Positions 45,585 to 56,104 of a DNA stretch of 64,000 bases are shown here, piece after piece (position 1 is the first letter of the stretch; every line of letters begins with the position of its first letter). Location of the stretch: assembly GCA_947396885.1 (NCBI GenBank), contig OX377206.1, positions 19,587,114 to 19,651,113 on the forward strand, given 5' to 3'. The position numbers and the translations under genes are program-made. Source of the stretch: Heligmosomoides polygyrus polygyrus (taxonomy: Eukaryota > Nematoda > Chromadorea > Rhabditida > Heligmosomidae). Below the pieces are notes generated by a model, which was given only the letters and a program-made list of their open reading frames with translations, did not search any database and was not told the DNA's origin.

Positions 45585-46847
45585 CAGGTGCGCCATAAAT
45601 ATGGTAACTTTTTCGCGCGTCATTTTTTGTATTTGTTTGCGAACGTTTTTATATTTCCATTGTTTCTTCGTATTCTACGTGTCATCTTAACCGTATATAG
45701 TGTTTTTTGCATCTCCACACTGCTTCTATCAGAAATGGTAAAGCCTTGTTGTCAAAGAGGCGCAATCTTGGATTCGAGAAGGGCAGGACTTTCTGTTCCC
45801 AACATCGCTCGTCTGCTGAAGCTGCACAAGATGACAGTCTATCGCTGTGTGGAACGTAACTCTCTCGATGATCGTTCCCGACCTGGCTGCCCGGTATCCG
45901 TAGCTACGAGCAGTCTTTGGAAAATCGTGAAAGAACAATTCAAGTGGAATCCAGGCCGCGGCATGAGAAAGATGGCATCCGAGCTCAACGTATCGGCTAC
46001 GACGATGAAGCGAGTTGCTAAGAATAAACTTGGACTATACCCCTACAAGTTCCGTCAACTGCACGGACAAACGCCTGCACAGATGGAAGGAAGAAGAAAA
46101 AAATATCCAAGACTCCTCGAGCGGCACGACCACTGCACGACGCTCTTCACTGATAAGAAACTTTTCTCAATTGAGCAGCATTTTGACCGCCGAAACTCGC
46201 GGTTATTGGCTGAAAGTGGTGAGGATGCAGACACCGTTAACAGAAACTCTCATGCAGCTTCCCTTATGGTTTGGGCCGGAGTTTGCGCCACAAGATGGAC
46301 ACGATTGGTTTTCGTTGAAAAAAGAGCAAAGGTCAACACCAATGTCTACGTGAGCGACATTGTGATGATGGAGTTGCTTCCCTAGGCTCAAGAACACTCT
46401 GGAAATACAACATGGACCTTTCACCAGAACGGCGCACCCGCTCATAAGTCCAAGAAGACTCAGGAGTGGTGCGCAAGGAATCTTCCCAACTTCATCCCTG
46501 TTTCTGGATGGCCGAAAAACTCGTAAGATTTGAGTGTTATGGATTACTGCGTTGGTTCATTCTAGAGGGTGAAGCCTGCGCTAAAAGGCGCACTACGACT
46601 CGAGGATTGAAATCTTCACGGGAAAAAGCATGGAAGGAAATTCCGCAAACCTTGCGTGCCGCCATTGAGTCCTACCCTAAGCGTCTGAAGGTTGTCATTC
46701 GTGCCAAGGAAGATCATATTGGATGATATCCATTTTGCGTGTTAAGTAGATTGTTAATAAATTGTTAAGGAAGTTTCGCTATTCCCTGACAAATTTCCCG
46801 TGAGTAATTTGCTTTTTATTGAGTGACCATATTTATGGCGCACCCTG
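45585..46847 (+). mobile_element. mariner-type (maT-like) element inside the LINE (1,263 bp)
   Basis: Ends CAGGTGCGCCATAAATATGG and CCATATTTATGGCGCACCCTG, inverted, flanked by TA (45583-45584 and 46848-46849). It disrupts the LINE just after its LADD box. A partial extra end, TACAGGTGCG, lies just outside at 45,561-45,570. The ends resemble those of the element at 7,191 (CAGGGTGCG). It carries a nearly complete transposase gene. Confidence 0.9.
45735..46725 (+). pseudogene. mariner-type transposase with three or more stops
   Basis: Starts at ATG 45,735 (MVKPCCQRGAILDSRR). It has two DNA-binding helix-turn-helix regions: LSVPNIARLLKLHKMTVYR, then KMASELNVSATTMKRVAK. The first catalytic region is TLFTDKKLFSIEQHF, then SLMVWAGVCA. 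The frame is open to a stop at 46,383-46,385 and stays readable in the same frame: FHQNGAPAHKSKKTQEW, where the second catalytic Asp is Asn, then GWPKNS-stop-DLSVMDY, the third region. Further stops follow toward 46,725. The upstream extension of the open frame to 45,588 is not used because it overlaps the inverted repeat. Recently inactivated by point changes. Confidence 0.88.
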
Positions 46848-47750
46848 TATATCGTATGCTAGAAGGCGACAACGACAGGGCAAAGTTCCGTCGGCGTTGG
46901 ATAAGGTCTATGATTGGTCTAAAACTTGGAGCTTGCCATTGGCTCCTGAAAAAACTGTGCATATGAGGATAGGTGGTTCTCAATTACAAGGGAATTATTC
47001 TCTGGGAGAATGCCTTTTGAAGCAAGTATATTCTGTAAAGGATCTTGGTTTCCGGTATGATAACAACCTTGACTTTACAGAGCATTGCAAAGAGCTGTGC
47101 AGAAAGGCCTCGGTTCGCACATACCAAATCTTTAAAGGCCTTTCTGCATGCGAGAAAAGGTGATAATTAAGGCGTATACTACATATGTGAGGCCAATTGT
47201 AGAAAATGGATCTCCGGTATTCTCGCTCCATGAAAAGAAAGACATTCTTCTCTTGGAAAAAAATTCAAGATAACTTCACCCGAAAGACCTACGTACGATT
47301 GGGTAAATGCATCTACTCCAGAGTTCCTCCTAGTAATACCTGGAATGCTGTGTTCAGACTACATACACTTGAATCCCGCCGGAAATTTCACGATGTTTGC
47401 ATGGTGTCAAAATAATATCTGGCATCTTCAAAGTCGATCCCTCCGAATTTTTCAATGCTTTTGAATCCAAAACTAGGGACGGCTCGGTGAAAATTAGGTA
47501 TCGAGTTCCTAGGTCAAGTATTCGGCTGCACATGTTCACATGTAGAGCCGAGTCCGAATACCTATCTCTCAAACTCGAAGTTGCACCAATTCCTCCTTGT
47601 CTCCCGGCCTGTGGGCGGATAGGAGGGAAGCGGCTATTACGTTTTTGAGTGACCCGTAGATAATTTGATTGTTCTTGCTTGTTTTTGGTTCTATTGTGTT
47701 GATGTTTATATCGAGTTTGTTTTATCTGACGTGTGCCTTATGCTGCGTAA

Positions 47751-47803
47751 TAAATAGAAATAGAAATAGAAATAGAAATAGAAATAGAAATAGAAATAGA
47801 AAA
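47751..47803. repeat. (AATAGA)n microsatellite, LINE 3' tail
   Basis: About eight copies of AATAGA at the exact 3' boundary of the LINE. CR1-type LINEs end in short tandem repeats rather than poly(A), so this is the element's tail and not an independent locus. Confidence 0.85.
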
Positions 47804-47806
47804 GAT

Positions 47807-48130
47807 AATGCATCCATACACGTATCGCAGTCAACTACAGGTTAGCTTAACTCCAACAGAATTCAACATTTGAGGTAGCCTAGTTGTTCTTCAGATCTCA
47901 ACCCGAAAACTAGAAAACTTGTGGGGCATTCTTGTACACAGAGTGTACAAAAATGGAACCACATACACTTCGGGTTCTGATTCGAAGAACGCCATACTTC
48001 ATGCATGGGTCAATGTTGAGCGAACTGTTCTTGATAACCTAATCAGTATATGCGAAATAGAATTTTTGATATGGTTGCAACAAAGGTGATGTGACGAAGT
48101 ACAAATCTTACTTTGCCTGTAGGTACTTTT
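47807..48130 (+). pseudogene. Tc1-like transposase, right arm part 2
   Basis: Continues the reading interrupted at 44,202: NASIHTYRSQLQV, then a decayed PDLNP region, ENLWGILVHRVYKNGTTYTS, and a C-terminus ending ILLCL, matching the left-arm copy. The junction with 44,202 rebuilds the QQDNA motif, which confirms that the LINE is an insertion. Confidence 0.85.
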
Positions 48131-48364
48131 GCGATTAATCAGATTTTTTATGAAGCGAACTCATACATATTTTGCACCGGTCTCCATTTTAAATTCTCAA
48201 TTGAAGTTCGTGGTATCCTGCACTGATAAATAAGATAAACTGCTTAGAATTCTTTTATAGAAGTTTTCGATAGTTTTACTGAGCCTCGGCAGCGGGTTCT
48301 TCGGGTAGTAATGGACAAATCGGGGGGGGGGGGTGAACCTATCTTGCCCTGGGGTGTATTATAA

Positions 48365-48595
48365 TGAAGTTTATTCGATTATTCGATCTTTTCGAATATT
48401 CGATTATTCGGATATTCGAATAACCAAAAATGGGGTTATTCGATTATTCGAAAATTCGAATAGCTGAAAAAATGGTGTTATTCGATTATTCGGAAATTCG
48501 AATAGCTGAAAAAAATGTGTTATTCGATTATTCGGAAATTTGAAAAACCGAAATATGAAATTATTCAAGTATTCGTTCATTCGAAAAAATTTTAA
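48365..48595. repeat. TTCGATTATTCG tandem block (~55-bp period)
   Basis: Tandem units of the form GTTATTCGATTATTCG.AAATTCGAATAGCTGAAAAAA. The block starts a few bases beyond the right end of the Tc1-like element and belongs to the TTCGAATA family at 37.2, 39.5 and 42.3 kb. Confidence 0.75.
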
Positions 48596-48699
48596 AAAGC
48601 ACAAGTATACTAAACACGACCGCCGTGACACACGATCTAGGTTTCCTCGCTAATACCACGCTGAACGCCTCTGATCATAAAAAGTTATAGCAAACTTGG

Positions 48700-49300
48700 C
48701 AAAAGACAATTTATTTAAAACGCTAAAAACCAGGAACCTAAAAGCCTGATACGTGCCTACAAAAAATACATTCGCTCAGTAGTTGAATATGGTACTACTG
48801 CTTTCAATCGCTATAAAAAGAAGGATGTGGATCATCCGGAGATCGTTCAAAGCAACTTCACACGAAAAATGATTATCAGATGCCTCAGTCTCGGTTATTC
48901 CCTAATTCCTAACGGTGCTGACAGAGCTCGACAAATGGGACTGTCGCCAGTTAGGAGGAGGATAAGTAAGAACGATATCATTTTGTTATTCAAAGAACTC
49001 AAGGGCATAGCAAGACCTAGCTATACCATTACCAAGCGCCGACTCCGTAGCGAAAAATCAGATCAGAGCGAACTTATTTCCCAATAGAACTTTGCGGTGT
49101 TTACTTCCCTTCATGGAGGAGGGTGCGCTACAGATGCCCATAAGCGTTTTAGAAAGCATCTGACTATCAATTACAACCTTCATAAATCTCAATTTTCAAT
49201 CTCTGTCTATAACATTCGCCTCATTCTGAATTCTCTTTACTGGTTTTCTGCTCAGCGCTGTTCCCAAAGTACTCACGCCTGAAATTGGACAAGAGGGCGC
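48700..49300 (+). pseudogene. LINE C-terminal fragment
   Basis: Plus-strand reading RAYKKYIRSVVEYGTTAFN, then VQSNFTRKMIIRC and GADRARQMGLSPVRRR, is the connection and C-terminal part of a CR1/Jockey-type LINE protein (compare the QDNFTRK segment near 47,270). It is open for 86 codons to 49,087, then in another frame to about 49,280. There is no reverse transcriptase core. Confidence 0.7.
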
Positions 49301-49732
49301 GCTCACGGGGTTAAAAGTGGTCTAAAAACAATGCAAAGTACGAGAGGCAAAGTGTGTACGTGACATTACTTCGCAAAAATCCTCACAGTGCTTGGATCGA
49401 CGTTGTTTCCTTTGCCTACGAATAAACCGCACAATTGGAGCAGCGGATGGAGTGCCCTGCATAGAGGCAGACAGCTATCAATTTCCGCGGCGCACTCCGA
49501 ATTTTTGGCTTACGATAATGTCATTATCGGCAATACGCGCAATAAACGCATAAAACGCCTGCAGCAGGCCGTCTACAATCAATGATCGGCTCATCTCCGA
49601 GATTTCTCTTGACGAACTGCACTACCCTTTGTGATATTTTTCTCCGCTTTATTCGGATACAGAGAACGAGCAAAGGTCGGCACAGAGAAGCGACGCACTT
49701 TAATTTCTGTCATGATGCATATTGGATGTCAA
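49300..49732. other. no gene recognised
   Basis: No exon-like frame or bounded repeat was seen between the LINE fragment and the palindrome. Confidence 0.35.
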
Positions 49733-49842
49733 TTGTTGTACAGTACCGTCGGTAAACTTTCGCCAAAACGCGGCCGGCGGCGGATTAATCCGCCGCCGGC
49801 CGCGTTTTGGCGAACGTTTACCAACGGTATTGCATGCAACAA
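49733..49842. repeat. GC-rich palindrome, 52-bp perfect core without loop
   Basis: The core 49,761-49,812 is a perfect self-complement around GATTAATC, with arms CGCCAAAACGCGGCCGGCGG. It is extended outward by imperfect arms (TTGTTG...ACCGTCGGTAAAC) to about 110 bases. It has no spacer and no coding potential. Probably a very young foldback element, or a palindromic junction. Confidence 0.9.
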
Positions 49843-49965
49843 CGTGATCAACCGAAGAAATTTTGGTATTCTATTTCTTCCATACAGCTGGCACCCTTCG
49901 ACAGATACAGAAGGGATGTAAAGCGTAGATTAACCGCGCACGAACATCATCTGTAGTCGAATAGT

Positions 49966-51050
49966 CTTCTTCTTCTCCTGAGCGTTTAATCCCGCGCAGT
50001 CGCAGGGTCTGCTGTTCTTCTGATCTGTCGCCACCTCATCCTATCAAGGGCGTTATCTGCCGTGGCGCCGACTTCGGCGAGATCTCTCTTGATGACGTCC
50101 TTCCATCTTTTCCTTGGGGCTCCTCTCGGACGCTTTCCGGGTGCCTCGAAATCTAGGGCCAACCTTGTGGAGTGATCCTCTGGTCTTCTGAGGACGTGTC
50201 CATACCCCCTCAAGCGCTGTTCTCTCATCTTCAGTTAGATCGGGGCTGTCTTCATCACTGCCCTAACATCCTCGTTTCGCACCCTGTCCCGACGGGTCCA
50301 TCCACATGCCCACCTCAGCATCCTCATTTCCGCAGCGTGCAGTTGCCGCTCCTGCGCTCTACCTAGGGCCCAGCACTCACAGCCAAGAGGAGGGTCGGCC
50401 TCACTACTGTTCTATATTGCTTGCCTTTGAGTGTCCTAGAGCATCTACGGTCGCAGAGGATTCCTGTGCACTCCTTCCATTTGAGCAATTATCCGTCCCT
50501 TAACCACCTGGTCGACGACTCCTTCCTGGGATATATCGCTTCCGAGATAGCGAAATTGTTCTATCTTTTCGATCACCTCCTCTTGACAGTCTAGGATTGG
50601 TTCGGTGCACTGCTCAGAGCTGATGAACTTCATTTTCCTCACATTCAGCCGCAGGCCGTTGCCTGCGAGGGGTCCTTGCCACAACTGCACCTTCTCCTCC
50701 AGCTCTTCTCGGCTGTCGGCTATTAGGGCGATATCGCCCGCGTAGAGGATGGTCCTGAGAGGGCCTTCCTCAAGGTGACTCACTATGCAATCAAGCGTCA
50801 GCACGAAGAGAAACGGACTCAGAGCCAACCCTTGATGCACCCCCACTGTGATGTTCATTCTCTTTGTCGTCCCGTACCGCCGCTTTCGAGCCTTCGTACA
50901 TGTTCTTTATTACCGAGATTAGACCTTGCGGGACACCTCTCCCTCGAAGGGAATTCCAGAGCACGGCTCGGGGTAGCCTGTCATGGGCTTTTTCTAAGTC
51001 CAGGGATGCCAAGTAGCAAGGCCTTCGTTTCTCCCGATACTTCCCATGGC
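49966..51050 (-). mobile_element. RTE-type LINE, copy 1, 5' truncated
   Basis: Minus strand, ending in a GAA-type trinucleotide tail (about 49,966-49,980). Pieces from upstream: YREKRRPCYLASLDLEKAHD, RGVPQGLISVIKNMYEGSKA, ILYAGDIALIAD (the YADD box changed to YAGD), and a C-terminal frame 50,228-49,986 (MREQRLRGYGHVLRRPEDH). It is a near-identical partner of copy 2, broken off at about 51,050 within the reverse transcriptase. The two lie head to tail about 180 bases apart. Confidence 0.85.
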
Positions 51051-51230
51051 AGATTACCCCTAGTAGACCTATTTTGAACAAGATTTAGTGCGGTACACTA
51101 AGTACACTAATACCTTGTTTTTTACTTACCATAACTGCTTTGGAGTCTTACAGGTCTTGGAGAGAAATCATACTATTGCAGTGGAAAAAGGCTTTACATA
51201 AATTTCGATCTGTTCCACTCCTGGTAATTC

Positions 51231-54200
51231 TTCTTCTTCTTCTTCTGAGCGTTTAGTCCCGCGCAGTCGCAGGGTCCGCTGTTCTTCTGATCTGTCGCCA
51301 CCTCATCCTATCAAGGGCGTCATCTGCCGTGGCGCCGACTTCGGCGAGATCTCTCTTGACGACGTCCTTCCATCTTTTCCTTGGGGCTCCTCTCGGACGC
51401 TTTCCGGGTGCTTCGAAATCTAGGGCCAACCTTGTGGGGTGATCCTCTGGTCTTCTGAGGACGTGTCCATACCCCCTCAAGCGCTGTTCTCTCATCTTCC
51501 GCTAGATCGGGGCTGTCCTCATCACTGCCCTAACATCTTCGTTTCGCACCCTGTCCCGACGGGTCCATCCACATGCCCACCTCAGCATCCTCATCTCCGC
51601 CGCGTGCAGTTGCCGCTCCTGCGCCTTACCCAGGGCCCAGCACTCACTGCCGTAGAGGAGGGCAGGTCTCACAACTGTTCTATAGAGCTTGCTTTTGAGC
51701 GTCCTGGAGCATCTACGGTCGCAGAGGATCCCTGTGGACTCCCTCCACTTCCAGGCTGCGTTTATCCGTCCCCTGACCGCCTGGTCCACACTTCCTTCCT
51801 CGGATAGGTCACTTCCGAGGTAGCGAATTCTTCCACCTTCTCGATCGTTTCCCCTTGGCAGTCTAGGATCGATCCAGCGCACTGGTCAGAGCTGATGAAC
51901 TTCGTATACTTCACGTTCAGCCGTAGCCCGTTGTCTGCGAGGGCTCTCTGCCACAGCTGCACCTTCTCCTCCAGCTCCCCCTGGTTGTCGGCTACTAGGG
52001 CGATGTCGTCCGCGTAGAGGATCGTTCTGAGAGGGCCTTCCTCAAGGTGGTTCACTATAGAGTCAAGTGTCAGCAGGAAGAGGAACGGGCTCAAAGCCGA
52101 CCCTTGGTGTACCCCCACTGTGATGTCCACTTTCCTTGTCACCCCGTGTGGAGTTCGTATCGCTGCTTTCGAGACCTCGTACATGTCCCTTACGACCGTG
52201 ATCAGACGTTCCGGGACACCCCTCCCTCAAAGGGCATTCCAGATTACGCCCCGAGCTAGCCCGTCGTATGCCTTCTCCAGGTCCAGGAATGCTAGGTAGC
52301 AGGGTTTTCGTTTCTCCCGATATTTCTCCATCGCCGGGTGAGCGATAAAGATCGCGTCTGTGGTGAATCTCTCAGGCGTGATGCCCCACTGCTCCTGGGA
52401 GACGGCGACTATCTCCCTCAAACTCGAGTCGACCAGCCGTTCGTAGACAATCATCGTGTGTGAGATCAGTTTGATCCTGCGGTAACTGGGGCACTCGGAC
52501 GCGTCGCCCTTCTGTTTGAAGATGGGGACTACGATGCTGTCCCCCAGTCACCCGGCATCTTACCCTCTATCGTGACTCTGTTGAAGAACTGTGTCAGCCA
52601 ATTCACTCCACAGTTCCCAACCACCTTCCAAACCTCTACTGGCACCCCATCAAGCCCAGCTGCCTTCCCGAGCTTCATCTTCCCTATAGCGCTGCGAACC
52701 TCATCCTGCGTCCAGGACGGGATGGGCCCTTCCGTTGGCTGTTCTTCTTGGACTTCCCGACGCGGGAATTCTTCATTAAGCAGCTGCTTGAAGTAGTCCT
52801 CCCATCTTTTTCTGACCTCGACTGGCTTCCGCAGTACAATACCGTCAGCACTCTTTACCGTCTTGACCACTCGAATGCTGACGCAAGCTGCCGTGCTATG
52901 CCGTGCTTTGGCCAGCCAAACAGCGAACTTCTCTCCCTGTGGTTCGTCCAGCTTTTCGTACAGGGCATCGCGCTCTGTCTTTGCTACAGCTGTTTTTGCC
53001 AGCCGCTTCAGCTTACTATAGACTGTAAGATGCTCGGGTGCCCTTGTCCTCTGCCACTGCTTATAGGCCTCCTTTTTTCCTCACCGCAGCCTGTACCTCT
53101 TAATTCCAGAACCATGCGGCCTCTCTTCTGGTTCCTCCCTTTCTTTCGGCGAGGGTTTCCTTGACACATCGTAGGATCGTTGGGTCACCCTCCTCCAGGT
53201 CTCGTTTACGGGCCGGTTGGATCAGAAAGACCTGCTTCGAGAATTGCCCTCCTTAGCTCGTTGCGCTCCGTGTCCCGCAACCTCCACCATCGGATTCTGG
53301 GTTCTGTTCTTACTTTGGATTTGCTGGATAGAGGAATGTTAAGAACCGCTACCAAAGGCTTATGCTGTGATGCGACCTCTTCTCCCGAGAGGACGTTTAC
53401 ATCCCGGACGGTTTTCAGGTCAGGCCTTCTCACCAGGGGCCGGATTCTTCAACGACTTGCGTAACTTTAACGGAAATTGTAAGCTTATCAAGCGATATGG
53501 TGAGCGATAAGCCGCGTTAAAAGCTCAGATAACGCGTCTTGTCGTTCACCATCGCTTGATAAACTTACAATTCTCCGTTAAATTTACTTAAGTCGTTGAT
53601 GAATCCGGCCCCAGGTTGTGGTCGACCTCAGTTCTTCTTCCTCCGCTAGCATAGGTCACCTTCTGGCTCTTCGCGAAGAAGATGCTATAGATAACCAGGT
53701 CGTGGGCGACAGCCAGATCGAGAATTCTTTCTCCATCTGGATTCACCAAGCCGACCCCTTTACCTCCATGAACCCTTTCGACTCCCCTTCTCCATTTCCC
53801 CACGTCGTTCATGTCCCCTGCTATGGATAGATAGTCGCCTTTTGGAACGGATCTTATGGCCTCCTCGAGCGCGAAGTAGAATTCATTCTTGTCGTGCTCG
53901 GGGCATCCGGTCTGCGGGGCGTAGACGGACATGAGGGTGCAATAACCTTCCTGTATACAGCCGCAGTAAAATGATGAGGTGGCTTATCCTTTGGACAGCA
54001 GCTACTGAATCGTTGAGGGACTCCGCAACAGCTATCCCTACCCCGTTCCTTATGGTGTCCTCTCCATTGCAGTACAGCTTGACCCCTTCTCCAATTTCCC
54101 TGGCTTTCGCCTCTTTCCATCGCGTTTCCTGCAGACACAGGACTTGTATCCTTCTGCGCCTCATCAGATCAGCCATTCCCTAGATCTTCCGATCAGCGTT

Positions 54201-54670
54201 CCCACATTCAGAGTCAACAGTCGAACTAGTTTCTTTAGCCGAGGTCGTTCGGCCCTCGGTAGCCCTCGCATACGGACCACAGAACTTGGGCGGGAGTTCT
54301 ATGCGCCACTTCCACGTGACGTCCTAGCCTTTACACTAATTCTATTGCGACTTTTGATCATGGTTTTGTGACGAGTTTCTTAAACAGCTGGGCAGTCATC
54401 CTGGGCCTGACGCTGGAACAGTTGCCATTTTTGCACTTTCTGCAGTGCATGGCGAGCCGGACATCACATGAGGAGACATCCCATGCCGACAACCGCTCAT
54501 GGTGTCTACCTCCTTTTTCACCCCGTGAAAAGTTCGTATCAACCCTTTCTTGCCTTCGGAGTACGCCTTTCGTGTCTTCGGGGCGTGCTGTGATTCAGAC
54601 TTCGCTAGGTTTCCAAAGAATTGTCGAGCTCCTTCTCAGCTTGGGAGACCCTGCCGGAAATTGAGAATCT
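51231..54670 (-). mobile_element. RTE-type LINE, copy 2, nearly full length
   Basis: Minus strand, 3.4 kb, with a GAA tail at 51,231-51,247. Apurinic-type endonuclease: LCLQETRWKEAKAREIGEG (about 54,140), SVYAPQTGCPEHDKNEF, IAGDMNDVG and TEVDHNL (53,620). Reverse transcriptase: KAAGLDGVPVEVWKVVG (52,640), CYLAFLDLEKAYDG, GVHQGSALSPF and TILYADDIALVAD (52,010), with YADD intact. The C-terminal frame 51,495-51,253 has RPRGAPRKRWKDVVKRDL. Frameshifts near 51,880, 52,230 and 52,530, a stop before the last frame and a MITE in the endonuclease make it inactive. The 5' limit is approximate. Confidence 0.88.
53437..53611. mobile_element. MITE, GGGCCGGATTC family, copy 2 (175 bp)
   Basis: Ends GGGCCGGATTCTTCAACGAC and AAGTCGTTGATGAATCCGGCCC, flanked by CAG (53434-53436 and 53612-53614). 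It splits the endonuclease frame of RTE copy 2 exactly between DHNL and VRRPDL, so the insertion is younger than that LINE. Same family as 15,620-15,785. Confidence 0.9.
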
Positions 54671-54804
54671 CCGCTATACATCGCAATTCGACACCCATTG
54701 CCACCCCACGCCACGATGAGGCGCTGAACCATGGGGGAGATGGTCGGATAGTAATATAAGTATGGAACCAGTTGCGCTTAAAGTATTCACAGGAATGGTT
54801 CATT

Positions 54805-54950
54805 TCGTTCTCTTTAGTGGCGTGGAGCATTCCCGCCCGGTCAGCAGGAGGTACGGGTTCGAGTACCGGGCGCTAGAGTACTGATCGCCACAAAACATCG
54901 TTATGAGAGTGATCCTTGCGACATTAGCGCAATATTTCTATTGTGGCAAT
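54805..54950 (+). repeat. SINE-like repeat, family A copy 2
   Basis: GGTTCGAGTACC (about 54,856) followed by CGCTAGAGTACTGATCGCCACAAAACATC, matching 20,995-21,140 from the B box onward. The A-box part is poorly kept in both copies. Confidence 0.6.
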
Positions 54951-55554
54951 CTTTTCGAAACGGTAGCAGCACACCACCCATGCATTGACCCCACCAGCTG
55001 AACGGGATCCCTTCCAAGACAAATTCTTGAGTTGCACAGAACTGGGAAATCAACCCTTGAGCACAGGTTTTATATTTGCGAGTACTTTTTAGGGAAGTAC
55101 TGAAACAGTAGGTCTGGAAGAGCATATCTGTATACCGCTCTCAGTTCAGTTTGGACTCCTCAAGCCAAAGTAGACACATCTGAAGTCATAACGGATATGC
55201 TTTAACGGCAATGTAAATAAGGCAAAGTAATTCTTTGTTACGATAAAATTCGTACTAAGAAATTAACTATATTTATGCTTATTAAGAATGCATGAGGCAA
55301 TGTTTTGAGGAAGGAGGAACACAGCACTTGTACCAAAAATATGACTCCTCGCTGGTGTCGAAAACTACTTGAATTTGTTTCATTTTTTATTATTCTTTTT
55401 CAGCCGTCATTATGGTTTCATAGGAACGAAGTGGCAGATATGCTGATCAAATAGCTAAAGTCTTCCTCAAAATCTCTTGATTTCAAACTTTTAGTTTTCC
55501 TTAAAAACATCAGTGAGTGGAGCACAACTTTAATTTACACGAAATCACAAAAAA
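54951..55554. other. no gene recognised
   Basis: AT-rich spacer without motif-bearing frames or bounded repeats. Confidence 0.35.
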
Positions 55555-56095
55555 GAAACCACGAATCCCAAGTGCCTGCTCGCTTGAAGCAAGGACTCAT
55601 TACTCCTTCCCTGAAGAAATACCCAACGTCTGGTCCAAAGAACTACAGGCCCATCATCATACTACATTACATATCTGTGTTAATTAGGGCCTTCGAAAAA
55701 ATTGTCAAAAAGAATATTATGGAGCACCTCCTGGAACAACATATTATATCAGAGAATCAATTTCACTTTCCAAAGAGAAAGTGCTTTGAAACTTCTGCGC
55801 CTACATCTTCATATGATAGGACCTGCGCTTGAAGATAAACCACGAATAGATGTGAAAACACGAACAGACATGCCCTATTTTGATATTGTTGAAAGTCTTT
55901 GACAAAATTCCTGTACCCAGGCGACTGAAGATGAAAACGGTAGGAATGCATTCGATGGGTGACGTGGAATGCATAAAAAAATTCTACCGAGCAGGACGTA
56001 CCAACTCGGGGTAGGAGACGAGCTCTCGTCGGTTACTTACGAACTGCCTGTTGAGATTTCGCGTTATAGAGTTTCTTGCAAGATTTATGCTGACC
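55555..56095 (+). pseudogene. LINE reverse transcriptase fragment
   Basis: Plus strand: PARLKQGLITPSLKK, GPKNYRPIIILHYISVLIRA (reverse transcriptase finger region), NIMEHLLEQHIISENQFHF, then shifted pieces around RIDVKTRTDMPYFDIV and GVTWNAXKN-like text. It resembles the fragment at 36.2-37.1 kb (which has NQFGVLKDRS and YFDFRKVF) and may be the same family. It is cut off near 56,095 just before the foldback element. Confidence 0.7.
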
Positions 56096-56104
56096 ACATA
56101 AATA

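Larger units (their letters stand above)
44203..47801 (+). mobile_element. CR1/Jockey-type LINE, 5' truncated (3.6 kb)
   Basis: Inserted in the right Tc1 arm with a short duplication AAGAT (44198-44202 and 47802-47806), ending in an AATAGA microsatellite. Plus-strand reverse transcriptase pieces: RSSLPRYLQNMVDHRS (about 44,425); VVNYRPVSITS (45,040); DVVYLDFAKVFDRVSHSKLL (45,250); a frame 45,277-45,510 with FLSERTFQVRIGSSFSSA and SGVPQGGVLSP; then QLADDLKI, a changed YADD box. After an inserted transposon come WSLPLAPEKTVHMRI, VKDLGFRYDNNLDFTEHC and a thumb and C-terminal region to about 47,648. Stops and shifts make it inactive. The endonuclease is missing through 5' truncation. Confidence 0.88.
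38604..48356. mobile_element. palindromic Tc1-like element split by nested insertions
   Basis: The left end (CACTGCAGTGCAAAATTATAGGTTCAC, then GATTTGTCCATTAGTACCCG) and the right end are inverted copies, each next to TA (38602-38603 and 48357-48358). With the insertions removed, the two arms (about 0.8 kb each) mirror each other over their whole length and meet near 43,975. Each arm carries the C-terminal half of a Tc1 transposase pointing toward its own end. The original element was therefore about 1.6 kb and a foldback, comparable in layout to C. elegans Tc4, which is also palindromic. It is now interrupted by a hAT-like element and a LINE. Confidence 0.85.

Noticed and set aside
47751..47803. 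CRISPR-like or regulatory tandem repeat
   Set aside because: Six-base units without spacers at the exact LINE 3' end; it is the LINE tail.
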